A stretch of DNA of 41,970 nt from Candidatus Kuenenia stuttgartensis (lineage in GTDB: Bacteria; Planctomycetota; Planctomycetia; Planctomycetales; Planctomycetaceae), in assembly GCA_945906725.1 (NCBI GenBank), contig CAMDRI010000028.1, forward strand, positions 1-41,970. Direction: 5' to 3'. This document shows positions 16,854 to 24,306 of this stretch, piece by piece (position 1 is the first letter of the stretch; each line of letters opens with the position of its first letter). The notes beneath the pieces are model-generated. The model was not told where the DNA came from. It ran no database searches and worked only from the letters and a program-made list of their open reading frames with translations. A program made the position numbers and the translations under genes.

Positions 16854-17342
16854 ATGGCTCGCGTTTTGGCAGTTCTGATCGCTCTGGTGGCTCAAGGCAT
16901 GGCCTTGATGTCGCCGGTCTGCTTTGTCCGCTGCGTCGGCGCGGATGGGCATGAGTGCGTGGAACTGACGGGCCTTGGTTGCCATTGCTGCGATTGCCAA
17001 TCGCGAGAAGGCTCTCCGGACGTGTGTGCCGTGGCAAAGTGCGGGCACCATCACGAAGAAGAACAAGACCAAGACGAGCACGACGCCCCGGTGGGCTGGC
17101 AGGCTCGTTGTGAGCACTGCTCCTGTCAGCATTCGCCGCTGGAGGCGGGGTCGCAGGTGCAGGCGAAGTCCCTGACTTCGAGTGGGCAGTTGCAGGCGCT
17201 GAATGTCGCGACATTGCCCGCGATGCTGGATTTCGTCTCGGTTGTCCCAGCTTTGGAAAATGTGAGTCTCCGGCGATCGCTGTTGAGACCGCAAGAGTCG
17301 CCGCATTTGGCTGCGCTGGCGACGGTTGTTTTGCGCGTGTAA
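16854..17342 (+). CDS. Secreted cysteine- and histidine-rich protein, probable metal binder
   Basis: The 162-residue protein has a hydrophobic N-terminus (residues 1-20) that can serve as signal peptide or anchor. Twelve cysteines follow between residues 23 and 91, including CHCCDC (43-48) and CEHCSC (86-91), with a His/Glu/Asp-rich bridge GHHHEEEQDQDEHD between them. The C-terminal 60 residues are ordinary and lack cysteine. Such spacing of CxC, CC and HHH suits thiol/histidine coordination of soft or transition metals; this is inference, as I recognise no family. ATG 16854 lies 14 bases after GGAGG. It is the first gene of the long plus-strand metal block, 135 bases before the first tandem adaptor, so it may act as periplasmic metal buffer or sensor for the pump. 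Confidence 0.75.
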   Translation: MARVLAVLIALVAQGMALMSPVCFVRCVGADGHECVELTGLGCHCCDCQSREGSPDVCAVAKCGHHHEEEQDQDEHDAPVGWQARCEHCSCQHSPLEAGSQVQAKSLTSSGQLQALNVATLPAMLDFVSVVPALENVSLRRSLLRPQESPHLAALATVVLRV

Positions 17343-17477
17343 GCGCTGTTCCGCATGACGCTTGTTCGCGGCTGTGAGCCGTGTGTCTGGTTGGCGTCGT
17401 TGCGTGAGGTTTTTCTTTTCCGCGCCGTCGAAGTTCGATGAGCGTGGACCTCGCGCGGTTCTTTTGCGGGACGGATC

Positions 17478-19118
17478 ATGTCCTCTTCTTCCAGCAATAT
17501 CTCCATTGCGCCCGTTTCGGCTCCGGCCGAGACTGCGGGCCATGAACATCATTCGCCGGAACAGCAAGGCTGGCTGCGGGCGGTCGTTGGCTCGGTGCCG
17601 ATGCTGCTGACGTTCGCGGCGTTGGCGGGAGTCGCGTATTGGGGACATCACACGGAGTGGAAGTTCTCGTCCGCGCAGCATATCGGAGTGAAATCATCGA
17701 CCGCCGAGAAGGTCGAAGAATTGTTGACGACCGAGACCGGTACTTCGTCACCGGCCAAGTGGTGCGAGAAGCATGGCATCGCGGCGTGTCCGCTGTGTGA
17801 TCGGTCGCTGGCGCAGGTCAGTAAGCCATTGGAGTCAGCATCGGCCGAGGAGTTGGAGCGAGTCCAGAAGGCGTTCGCGGTGCGAGATCGTCACGAGAAC
17901 GGTCCGCACTATTTGGCGAACGGCTTGCGCGTCCGAGCGGCGTCGAAAGAGGCGGTCGAGAAGTTGGGGATTGATGTCGCGCCGGTCTGGGAAGCGGCGA
18001 TGACCGAGTCGATCTCGGCCAGCGGTGAGGTCAGCTTTGATGCAACGCGCGTGGCTCGGTTGGCGGCGCGAGTGCCGGGGACAGCGTGGCGAGTCACCAA
18101 ACAAATCGGCGATCCGGTCAACGCGGGCGACTTGCTGGCGATCATCGACGCGGCCGAAGTTGGCAAAGCGAAGTCCGAATTATTGCAGGCTCTCGTGCAA
18201 ACGCGGCTCAAGACGCAGGCGCTCGGCAATCTGAAGAACGCGCCGGTGCCGGAGCGGCAGAAGAAAGAAGCTGAGGCTGCTCGGCGCGATGCCGAAGTTC
18301 GGTTGCTCAGTGCCGAGCAAGCGCTCGTCAATCTCGGCCTGACGGTCAAAGCGACGGAGTTTGGCAAGCTGGAAGTGGACGACATCGCGAATCAACTGCA
18401 ACGGCTGGGGCTGTCGCGCGAGTTGTCGAAGACCGATGCCGACCTGCCGGGGACGTTGCTGCCGTTACGAGCACCGCTTGACGGCGTGGTGATGCAGGTC
18501 GATGTCATCGCGGGCGAAGTCGTCGATCCCGAAGACGTGCTGTTCGTCGTCGCGGACCCGCACCAGATGTGGGTCAACTTGAACGTCATGGCAACGGACG
18601 CGAATTGGGTCCATGTCGGTCAGGCGGTGCGGTTCCGGCCGGATGGCGTCAAAGCGGAGTTCACGGGACAAGTCGATTGGATCGGCACGTCGGCGGACGA
18701 GACGACGCGCACGATTCCGGTGCGAGTCGTCATGCCCAACGCTGACGGCAAGTTGCGAGCTTCCGCGTTGGGCGTTGGCCGCATCGTGCTCCGCGAGGAA
18801 CCGCACGCGATCACAGTCCCGAACGAAGCCGTGCAAACCGTGGGTGGCTGCCAAGTCGTGTTCGTCCGGGACAAAGAGTTTTTGAAGCCGAACGGCCCGA
18901 AGGTCTTTCACGCGCGGATGGTCCGCACCGGAGCGAAGGACATCACGAATACAGAGATCATCGTCGGCGTCGCCATTGGTGAAGTGGTCGTCTCCAAAGG
19001 GAGCGCGCTGCTGGCGGATGAACTCAAACGAAGTCAATCAGTGTCGGTGGCCAATCATCGACAGTCAGAGCGGCGGACACCCATCGCAACGAACGGCCAG
19101 GAGACAAAGAAAGAGTGA
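17478..19118 (+). CDS. RND efflux adaptor with N-terminal Cys/His knuckle, tandem copy 1
   Basis: The 546-residue membrane-fusion protein carries an extra N-terminal region: a His-rich start (GHEHH, residues 21-25), one membrane helix (40-55) and the knuckle W95-C96-x2-H99-x4-C104-x2-C107. The usual adaptor domains follow: barrel-sandwich (about 185-230), a helical hairpin (232-300), the second lipoyl half (PLRAPLDGVVMQVDVIAGEVV near 330), a beta-barrel and a membrane-proximal domain. This order is that of CzcB/CusB proteins. The knuckle recurs in the next gene and in the lipoprotein at 27704. The stop TGA overlaps a possible GTG start of the next adaptor. It probably links the TolC protein (28313) and the RND pump (24307) of the same block, perhaps as a mixed complex with its neighbour. 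Confidence 0.9.
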   Translation: MSSSSSNISIAPVSAPAETAGHEHHSPEQQGWLRAVVGSVPMLLTFAALAGVAYWGHHTEWKFSSAQHIGVKSSTAEKVEELLTTETGTSSPAKWCEKHGIAACPLCDRSLAQVSKPLESASAEELERVQKAFAVRDRHENGPHYLANGLRVRAASKEAVEKLGIDVAPVWEAAMTESISASGEVSFDATRVARLAARVPGTAWRVTKQIGDPVNAGDLLAIIDAAEVGKAKSELLQALVQTRLKTQALGNLKNAPVPERQKKEAEAARRDAEVRLLSAEQALVNLGLTVKATEFGKLEVDDIANQLQRLGLSRELSKTDADLPGTLLPLRAPLDGVVMQVDVIAGEVVDPEDVLFVVADPHQMWVNLNVMATDANWVHVGQAVRFRPDGVKAEFTGQVDWIGTSADETTRTIPVRVVMPNADGKLRASALGVGRIVLREEPHAITVPNEAVQTVGGCQVVFVRDKEFLKPNGPKVFHARMVRTGAKDITNTEIIVGVAIGEVVVSKGSALLADELKRSQSVSVANHRQSERRTPIATNGQETKKE

Positions 19119-19126
19119 GGCTCAAC

Positions 19127-20734
19127 ATGGTTGCACACTTGGATTCGACAAAGCTGCTTGGCGAGAGTTTGCCGCCACGTCGGTCGTTGACCGGTCGATT
19201 GATTGGCTGGGCGGGACATGCTGTGCCCGGCCTGATTGCCTTGGCGGCGGTCAGCGGGTTGGTATTCGCCGGGCAGAAAACACACTGGCGGATTCCGAAG
19301 TTCTCGGAACTGCGCGGGCAGGCCGTCGTCGAGAAGGACGATTGGTGCGAAACGCACGCTGTTCCCGATTCGATCTGTGTCGAGTGCAACAAGGGCTGCC
19401 TGCCGCCGAGCAAGGAGCTGGGTTGGTGCAAGGTTCATGGCGTGCATGAGTGCCCCGTTTGCAATCCGTCGATCGCGCAGATTCCGAATGCCAGCGAAGT
19501 CGCGGCCGAAGAGAAGCCGCACTCGGAAGACTCTTTGAATTTCGCGCCGCGTCCTGAAAACAACAGCAAGTGCAAGTTGCAGCAGCGGCGGATTCAGTTC
19601 GCCTCGACGGAGATCATCGAGCGGCTGGGCATCGAAGTCACCGCAGCTAAGCACGCACCGATTTCCGAGTCGGTCATGGCCAACGGAGAAATCGGGTTCG
19701 ATCCGACTCGCGCGGCGCGGTTGTCGTCGCGAGTTTCCGGGACTCTGTGGCGAGTCGAAAAACAAGTTGGCGACAAAGTGAAGCAGGGCGACGTGCTGGC
19801 CCTCGTGGACGCCGCCGATGTCGGCAAAGCCAAGGCCGAGTTGCAGCAGTCGATCGTGAATCTCGACTTGAAGACACAGACGCTCGCCAACCTCAAGGGT
19901 TCAACCGGTGTGGTCGCGGGCAAGTCGGTGCAAGAGGCCGAAGCGGCGGTTGCGGAAGCTCACGTCCGAATGCTCGCCGCGCGGCAAACTTTGGTGAATC
20001 TCGGTCTGCCGCTCCCGAAGGTGAATGACATCAGCGCGGAGCCGGAAGAACTCACGAAGCAATTGCAGTTTCTCGGCCTGACTGTCGAGTTGGCGATCGA
20101 GGTCGCGAAGAGTTCGTCATCTAGTAATCTGCTCCCGGTACGAGCGCCGTTCGATGGCGAAGTCACCGAACGGAGCGGCGTGCCGGGCGAAGTGGTCGCT
20201 CCGAACAAGGTGCTGTTTGTTGTCGCCGACACTCGCGTGATGTGGCTGACGCTCAACGTGCGGATCGAGGACGCCGATCGCATTCAGCCCGGCCTGCCGG
20301 TGCAGTTCCAACACGACGGACACAACGATTGGGACAGCGGCACGGTCGCGTGGGTCAGTCCCTCGGTCGATGAAGCGACACGCACGGTTCCGGTGCGAGT
20401 CAAAATGCCGAACACGGCGGGCCGGCATCACGCTCGGTCATTCGGCACGGCGCGAATCGTTCTGCGACAAGAAGAGAAAGCGGTCGTCGTGCCGAAGGAC
20501 GCGGTGCATTGGGAGGGGGACTGCTACGTCGTCTTCGTGCGGGACAAGAACTTTGAGAAGTCGAAGTACAAAGTTTTCCACGTTCGCAAAATCCGTCCCG
20601 GAGCGACGGACCTCGCGGTGGCGTCGCCCCAAACCGAAATCGCCGCTGGCTTGTTGCCGGGCGAACTGGTCGCGTTCACCAACAGCGGCATCCTGCGGTC
20701 AGAGTTGTTGAAAAACAACCTGGGCGCGGGCTGA
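19127..20734 (+). CDS. RND efflux adaptor with two N-terminal Cys/His knuckles, tandem copy 2
   Basis: The 535-residue paralogue of the preceding adaptor has a membrane helix (about 32-50) and then two knuckles: W73-C74-x2-H77-x6-C84-x2-C87 and W100-C101-x2-H104-x4-C109-x2-C112. The adaptor core follows, with SARV/SSRV lipoyl halves, a hairpin (about 235-300), beta-barrel and membrane-proximal domain. I chose ATG 19127, which has TGAGG 6 bases upstream; a GTG at 19115 overlapping the previous stop (GTGA) would add four residues. Two adaptors before a single pump gene is unusual and suggests either a heteromeric adaptor ring or service to different partners. The knuckles probably collect metal for the pump, by analogy with metal-binding extensions of other heavy-metal adaptors; not proven. 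Confidence 0.9.
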   Translation: MVAHLDSTKLLGESLPPRRSLTGRLIGWAGHAVPGLIALAAVSGLVFAGQKTHWRIPKFSELRGQAVVEKDDWCETHAVPDSICVECNKGCLPPSKELGWCKVHGVHECPVCNPSIAQIPNASEVAAEEKPHSEDSLNFAPRPENNSKCKLQQRRIQFASTEIIERLGIEVTAAKHAPISESVMANGEIGFDPTRAARLSSRVSGTLWRVEKQVGDKVKQGDVLALVDAADVGKAKAELQQSIVNLDLKTQTLANLKGSTGVVAGKSVQEAEAAVAEAHVRMLAARQTLVNLGLPLPKVNDISAEPEELTKQLQFLGLTVELAIEVAKSSSSSNLLPVRAPFDGEVTERSGVPGEVVAPNKVLFVVADTRVMWLTLNVRIEDADRIQPGLPVQFQHDGHNDWDSGTVAWVSPSVDEATRTVPVRVKMPNTAGRHHARSFGTARIVLRQEEKAVVVPKDAVHWEGDCYVVFVRDKNFEKSKYKVFHVRKIRPGATDLAVASPQTEIAAGLLPGELVAFTNSGILRSELLKNNLGAG

Positions 20735-20751
20735 GCGGACCACAACCACTA

Positions 20752-20769
20752 ACAGCCCGGTCGGGCTGT
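20752..20769. terminator. Short hairpin between adaptor and thioredoxin-like gene
   Basis: ACAGCCCG-GT-CGGGCTGT is a perfect 8-base stem with a 2-base loop, 18 bases after the adaptor stop. No T-run follows, so it may be an attenuator, processing site or short repeat rather than a full terminator. Confidence 0.4.
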
Positions 20770-20882
20770 CCAACAAAACGTAACCGGCAACGTCAAATGC
20801 CGAATCAACCTCACTCCCCAAGTTCCAAGTCAATCACATCCGACACGCAGAGCGTGCCGGCCAAATCCAGAAAGGAATCGTC

Positions 20883-21707
20883 ATGCACACGAACTCTCTT
20901 TTGATCCGATCCGTGATGGCGGCGACGCTCGCCGTGATCGCTCCCGCGTTTGCGATTGCTCAAGCGCGCAATGCTGCTCCGGCGACGGCCGCAGCCAGCA
21001 AAGCTCAAGCAGCCATCGAGCAAGCGAGCAAGGACGGCAAGTACACGTTTTTGATGTTCTACAAGACGACCGACGCGGCCTCAAATGCGATGTCCGCGAC
21101 GTTGAAAGAAGCCTTGGCCGAAAAATCAGAACAAGCGGTGGTGGCCTACGTTCAAGTCGGCAATCCGGCTGAGCAGGCGTTGGTCACGAAGTACGACGTG
21201 AGCCGTGCTCCGATGCCCATGACCATCGCACTCGCTCCGAACGGAGCGATGACCGGGATGTTTGCGCAACGAGTCACGGCGGAGAAGCTCGGCGACGCCT
21301 TCGTCACTCCCACGATGATGTTTACGATGAAGAACCTGCAAGAGAACAAGCTGGTGCTCGTCACCGTGCAAGGTTCGGCGAAGGCTCCGGCCCCGGTCGC
21401 GATCAAGGATTTTCAGAGCGACCCGCACTTCAAAGACCGCATCGTCACGATTGGCATGACAGCGGCCGATCCGCAAGAAGGAAAGTTTGTCGGTCAAATG
21501 CAGATCGACCCGAAGGCCAAAGCCACGCACACCGTCTTACTCGCTCCGCCGGGTGTGATGGTGGGCAAGTTCGACGCGGTCGCGTCGAAAGATGAGATCG
21601 CCGCCGCACTCGCGAAGGCCGGCAAGTGCTGTGACGACCCCAACTGCAAGCATCATCAACCCGCGACCCGAACGGCGACACAGCCGGGGCAGGCGACGCG
21701 GAAGTAA
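20883..21707 (+). CDS. Secreted thioredoxin-fold-like protein with Cys/His tail
   Basis: The 274-residue protein has a signal peptide (cleavage near AFAIAQA, residues 22-28). Two halves look related: PMTIALAPNGAMTGMFAQRV (about 112-131) and TVLLAPPGVMVGKFDAVASK (217-236), each followed by a helix. The first half has the layout of a thioredoxin domain (YTFLMFYKTTDAAS at 54-67), but where thioredoxins have CxxC it has TTDA, so it cannot act as a disulfide reductase in the usual way. The C-terminus has Cys249, Cys250, Cys255, His257 and His258 in GKCCDDPNCKHH, likely a metal site. It is transcribed with the adaptors and ABC genes. The fold is an inference from pattern; the role may be metal binding in the periplasm. 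Confidence 0.75.
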   Translation: MHTNSLLIRSVMAATLAVIAPAFAIAQARNAAPATAAASKAQAAIEQASKDGKYTFLMFYKTTDAASNAMSATLKEALAEKSEQAVVAYVQVGNPAEQALVTKYDVSRAPMPMTIALAPNGAMTGMFAQRVTAEKLGDAFVTPTMMFTMKNLQENKLVLVTVQGSAKAPAPVAIKDFQSDPHFKDRIVTIGMTAADPQEGKFVGQMQIDPKAKATHTVLLAPPGVMVGKFDAVASKDEIAAALAKAGKCCDDPNCKHHQPATRTATQPGQATRK

Positions 21708-21713
21708 GCGAAC

Positions 21714-21770
21714 GTAGGTTGGGACTCCGTCCCGACCCGAACGATTGGTCGGGACAGAGTCCCAACCTAC
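21714..21770. repeat. Palindromic repeat D
   Basis: Arms 21714-21737 and 21747-21770 match at 23 of 24 positions around a 9-base loop; each contains TTGGGACTC / GAGTCCCAA. It lies just before the ribosome-binding site of the ABC permease gene, where the hairpin could affect expression of the downstream genes. Confidence 0.9.
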
Positions 21771-21784
21771 GAAAGGAAGAAACC

Positions 21785-23005
21785 ATGAACCTCAAAACCC
21801 TCGTCTGGCGTGAACTGGCGGAGCGGCCGTCGGCCATGCTCACCAGCACGCTCACGATTTTGTTAGGCGTGACGGCGCTCGTCGCGATTCGTCATGTCAC
21901 CGTGTTCTCGGAACGTGAAGTCGGTCAGCAACTGCAATCGTTGGGAGCCAACGTGCTCGTGTTGCCCAAGGACGCGACGTTGCAGGACTACTACTCGGCC
22001 GACCTGACCGAGCGGACGCTGCCGGAGTCGCATGTTGCCAGCATCCTGTTGGAGAACTTGCCGGGCGTTGAACGACTCTCGCCGAAGCTGTGCGTGTCGG
22101 CGAAGGTCGCGAACCGCGACGTGACGCTGACCGGCATCCTGCCGCAGAGCGAGTTTCAAGCGAAGGCGGCGTGGCAATCGGTCTCACTGTTCAGCAACAA
22201 GCACGAAGGTTGCAAGAAAGCCGCGTGCGGCCCGAAGACTTATGACGCCGCGCCCGAAACACTCGCCAGCGAGCGGACCATCGACCAGTTGAAAGGGAAC
22301 GAAGCGGTGATCGGAGCCGATGTCGCCGAGTTCTCCGGCCTGAAGCCCGGCCAGTCGGTCGAAATGCTCGGTGAGAAACTGCAAGTGCTCGCCGTGTTGC
22401 CGCGTACCGGCACAGTCGATGACTCGCGAGTCTTCGCCCACTTGCACACGGTTCAACGGCTGACCAACGCGGGCGAGGTGGTCAACGCGATTGAAGTCAT
22501 GGGCTGTTGCGAGGACGCGGCCGGCGGACTCGTGCCGAAGCTGGCGGAACTGCTGCCCGATGCGAAGGTCGTGACCATTTCGCAAGTCGTCTCGACTCAA
22601 GTGGGCATCAACCGATTGATGAGCCAAATGTCGCTGTTCGTGCTGGGCATCCTGGTGATCGTCGGCGGAGCGAGCGTCGCCAGCACGATTTCATCCAACG
22701 TGCGCGAACGCCGCCGCGAAGTCGGCACGCTGATGGCGCTGGGAGCTACGCCGAGTCTCGTCACGCGCATGTTTCTGTTGAAAGCGTGGGCGCTCGGCAT
22801 CGTCGGAGCGGTCGGAGGCAGCGTGCTCGGCCTGATCGTGGCGATGGTACTCGGCTCGCAGTGGGCCGGTGTCACCGTCAAGCCGCTGCCAGAATTGATC
22901 GCGCTCTCCATTGGAGCGGCACTCGTCATTACCACGCTGGCTGCACTCTGGCCGGCTCGTTCAGCAGCGAAGCTCGATCCGTGCTGCTGCTTCCAGGAGG
23001 TCTAA
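21785..23005 (+). CDS. ABC transporter permease, FtsX/MacB-like, cysteine-rich
   Basis: The 406-residue permease has the FtsX-like layout: TM1 (about residues 17-35), a large extracytoplasmic domain (40-275) and three C-terminal helices (about 280-300, 330-350 and 370-390) with NVRERRREVGTLMALGA before the third-last helix, the typical ATPase-coupling element. It carries unusual cysteines: GCKKAACG (about 141-148), MGCCED (about 239-244) and the terminal LDPCCCFQEV, where most family members have DP followed by hydrophobic or Ala-Leu residues. ATG 21785 is preceded by GAAAGGAAG. It forms a pair with the ATPase gene, whose start lies 5 bases after its stop. Together they may export a lipoprotein, peptide or metal complex; the cysteines suggest a tie to the metal genes. 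Confidence 0.88.
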   Translation: MNLKTLVWRELAERPSAMLTSTLTILLGVTALVAIRHVTVFSEREVGQQLQSLGANVLVLPKDATLQDYYSADLTERTLPESHVASILLENLPGVERLSPKLCVSAKVANRDVTLTGILPQSEFQAKAAWQSVSLFSNKHEGCKKAACGPKTYDAAPETLASERTIDQLKGNEAVIGADVAEFSGLKPGQSVEMLGEKLQVLAVLPRTGTVDDSRVFAHLHTVQRLTNAGEVVNAIEVMGCCEDAAGGLVPKLAELLPDAKVVTISQVVSTQVGINRLMSQMSLFVLGILVIVGGASVASTISSNVRERRREVGTLMALGATPSLVTRMFLLKAWALGIVGAVGGSVLGLIVAMVLGSQWAGVTVKPLPELIALSIGAALVITTLAALWPARSAAKLDPCCCFQEV

Positions 23006-23009
23006 CGCC

Positions 23010-23702
23010 ATGTACCATCTTCAAGACATCACCAAGGTCTATCGTCGGCGACAGGAAGAAGTCGTCGCGTTCAAAGCCGCGTCGCTCGACATCGGACTCG
23101 GCGAATACGTCGCCGTCGTCGGACCCAGCGGGAGTGGCAAGACGACGCTGTTGTCGATGCTCGGCGGCATGTTGTCGCCGGACAGCGGCAAGGTGTGGTT
23201 CGGCGGCGAGTCGCTCTACGACCTGCCTATCAATGAACGCACGCGGCGGCGACGCGAGCAAATTGGCTTTGTGTTCCAGACGTTCAATCTCGTGCCGTAT
23301 CTGACGGCGTTGGAGAACGTCCAAGTGCCGTTGTTCCTGCATGGCGTCAGCAAGACTGAGCAGCGTAACCGCGCGGTCGCGCTGTTGGAGCAAGTCGGAC
23401 TCGGCAACCGCATCGAGCACAAGCCGAGCGAACTGAGCACCGGCCAGCAACAGCGAGTCGCCCTCGCACGCACGCTGGCCAACAACCCGCGATTGATTCT
23501 CGCCGACGAGCCAACCGGCAACCTCGACCCGACCAGTCGCGAAGCGGTGCTGTCGCTGTTCGACCACTTCGTAAGTGAAGGCCGCACGATTGTCATGGTC
23601 ACTCACGACCCCGGAGCCGCCGCACGCGCGTCTCGGCGACTGTGTTTGAACGACGGAACGCTCGTCACTTCCAATGAGATTCCCGCTGCGAGAGCAGCCT
23701 GA
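23010..23702 (+). CDS. ABC transporter ATPase, LolD/MacB family
   Basis: The 230-residue ATPase has all motifs in order: Walker A GPSGSGKTT (about 40-48), Q loop FVFQTFN (about 89-95), signature LSTGQQQRVALAR (about 142-154), Walker B RLILADEPTGNLD (about 160-172) and H-loop VTHD near 200. The signature has T in place of the usual G (LSTGQ), a variation tolerated in this family. ATG 23010 is preceded by a perfect AGGAGG at 22995-23000. The length and EPTGNLD block identify the LolCDE/MacB subclass, which moves lipoproteins or peptides from the outer leaflet instead of importing solutes. It is coupled to the permease just upstream. Confidence 0.93.
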   Translation: MYHLQDITKVYRRRQEEVVAFKAASLDIGLGEYVAVVGPSGSGKTTLLSMLGGMLSPDSGKVWFGGESLYDLPINERTRRRREQIGFVFQTFNLVPYLTALENVQVPLFLHGVSKTEQRNRAVALLEQVGLGNRIEHKPSELSTGQQQRVALARTLANNPRLILADEPTGNLDPTSREAVLSLFDHFVSEGRTIVMVTHDPGAAARASRRLCLNDGTLVTSNEIPAARAA

Positions 23703-23730
23703 ACGATCAGACCAGACAGGAGAAACCAGC

Positions 23731-23934
23731 ATGTCATCCACCGATCGTCGTCGCGGCCATTTCAAGTTCGTGGGGAGCCAGCGTGAGCAGTTGGCGGAGT
23801 TGATCCGCGAGCACGGCGCACGCGGAGCGGTCGCGCACGCGCCGAAACCGGTGTGCCTTGCGACGGTGTTGAAGATCGCTCGTGAGTTTCGGATTCCGTT
23901 GAAGAAAGGCGCTCGTCTCAAGCGAGCCGCCTGA
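23731..23934 (+). CDS. Small basic protein, unknown function
   Basis: The 67-residue protein is rich in Arg, Lys and His, has one cysteine (Cys42), no signal peptide and no membrane segment, and is probably cytoplasmic. A middle region of helix-like sequence (QREQLAELIREHGARG, 17-32) and a basic tail (KKGARLKR) could suit nucleic-acid or protein binding. ATG 23731 has AGGAG 7 bases upstream and fits between the ATPase (29 bases) and the YnfA-like gene (15 bases), so it is almost certainly translated as part of the block. I recognise no family, and the function cannot be given. Confidence 0.6.
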   Translation: MSSTDRRRGHFKFVGSQREQLAELIREHGARGAVAHAPKPVCLATVLKIAREFRIPLKKGARLKRAA

Positions 23935-23949
23935 AAGTTGAGGCCCATT

Positions 23950-24303
23950 GTGTCGAGTGCTGTGGCACGATCCGTGATGTTGTTTGTCGTCGCAGGAGTC
24001 TGCGAGATCGGCGGCGGCTGGCTCGTTTGGAAGTGGCTGCGCGATGGTCGGCCAAGCTGGTGGGGTTTGGCCGGAGCGCTGGTGCTGATTCTGTACGGCA
24101 TCGTGCCGACGTTGCAGACCAGTCACTTCGGGCGCGTGTATGCGGCTTATGGCGGCTTCTTCATCGTATTGGCGCTGCTGTGGGGCTGGGGCTTCGACGG
24201 CGACCGGCCCGACGCGGCGGATGTCATCGGAGCGACGATCGCGCTGGTTGGTGTCTGTCTGATGTATTACTGGCCGCGAGCGGTCGTGACGGGGAATGTG
24301 TAA
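23950..24303 (+). CDS. UPF0060 (YnfA-like) four-helix membrane protein, SMR-like fold
   Basis: The 117-residue protein matches the YnfA/UPF0060 family over its whole length: four membrane helices, CEIGGGWLVWKWL in helix 1 with the conserved Cys-Glu, and the hallmark RVYAAYGGFFI in helix 3. YnfA resembles small multidrug-resistance (EmrE-type) exporters and probably acts as a dimer in the inner membrane; its natural substrate is not settled. I chose GTG 23950, which has TGAGG 6 bases upstream, over TTG 23938. It sits 3 bases before the RND pump start, so translation is likely coupled. Its placement inside a metal efflux block, between an ABC pair and an RND pump, is unusual and hints that it exports a cation. 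Confidence 0.9.
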   Translation: MSSAVARSVMLFVVAGVCEIGGGWLVWKWLRDGRPSWWGLAGALVLILYGIVPTLQTSHFGRVYAAYGGFFIVLALLWGWGFDGDRPDAADVIGATIALVGVCLMYYWPRAVVTGNV

Positions 24304-24306
24304 GCC

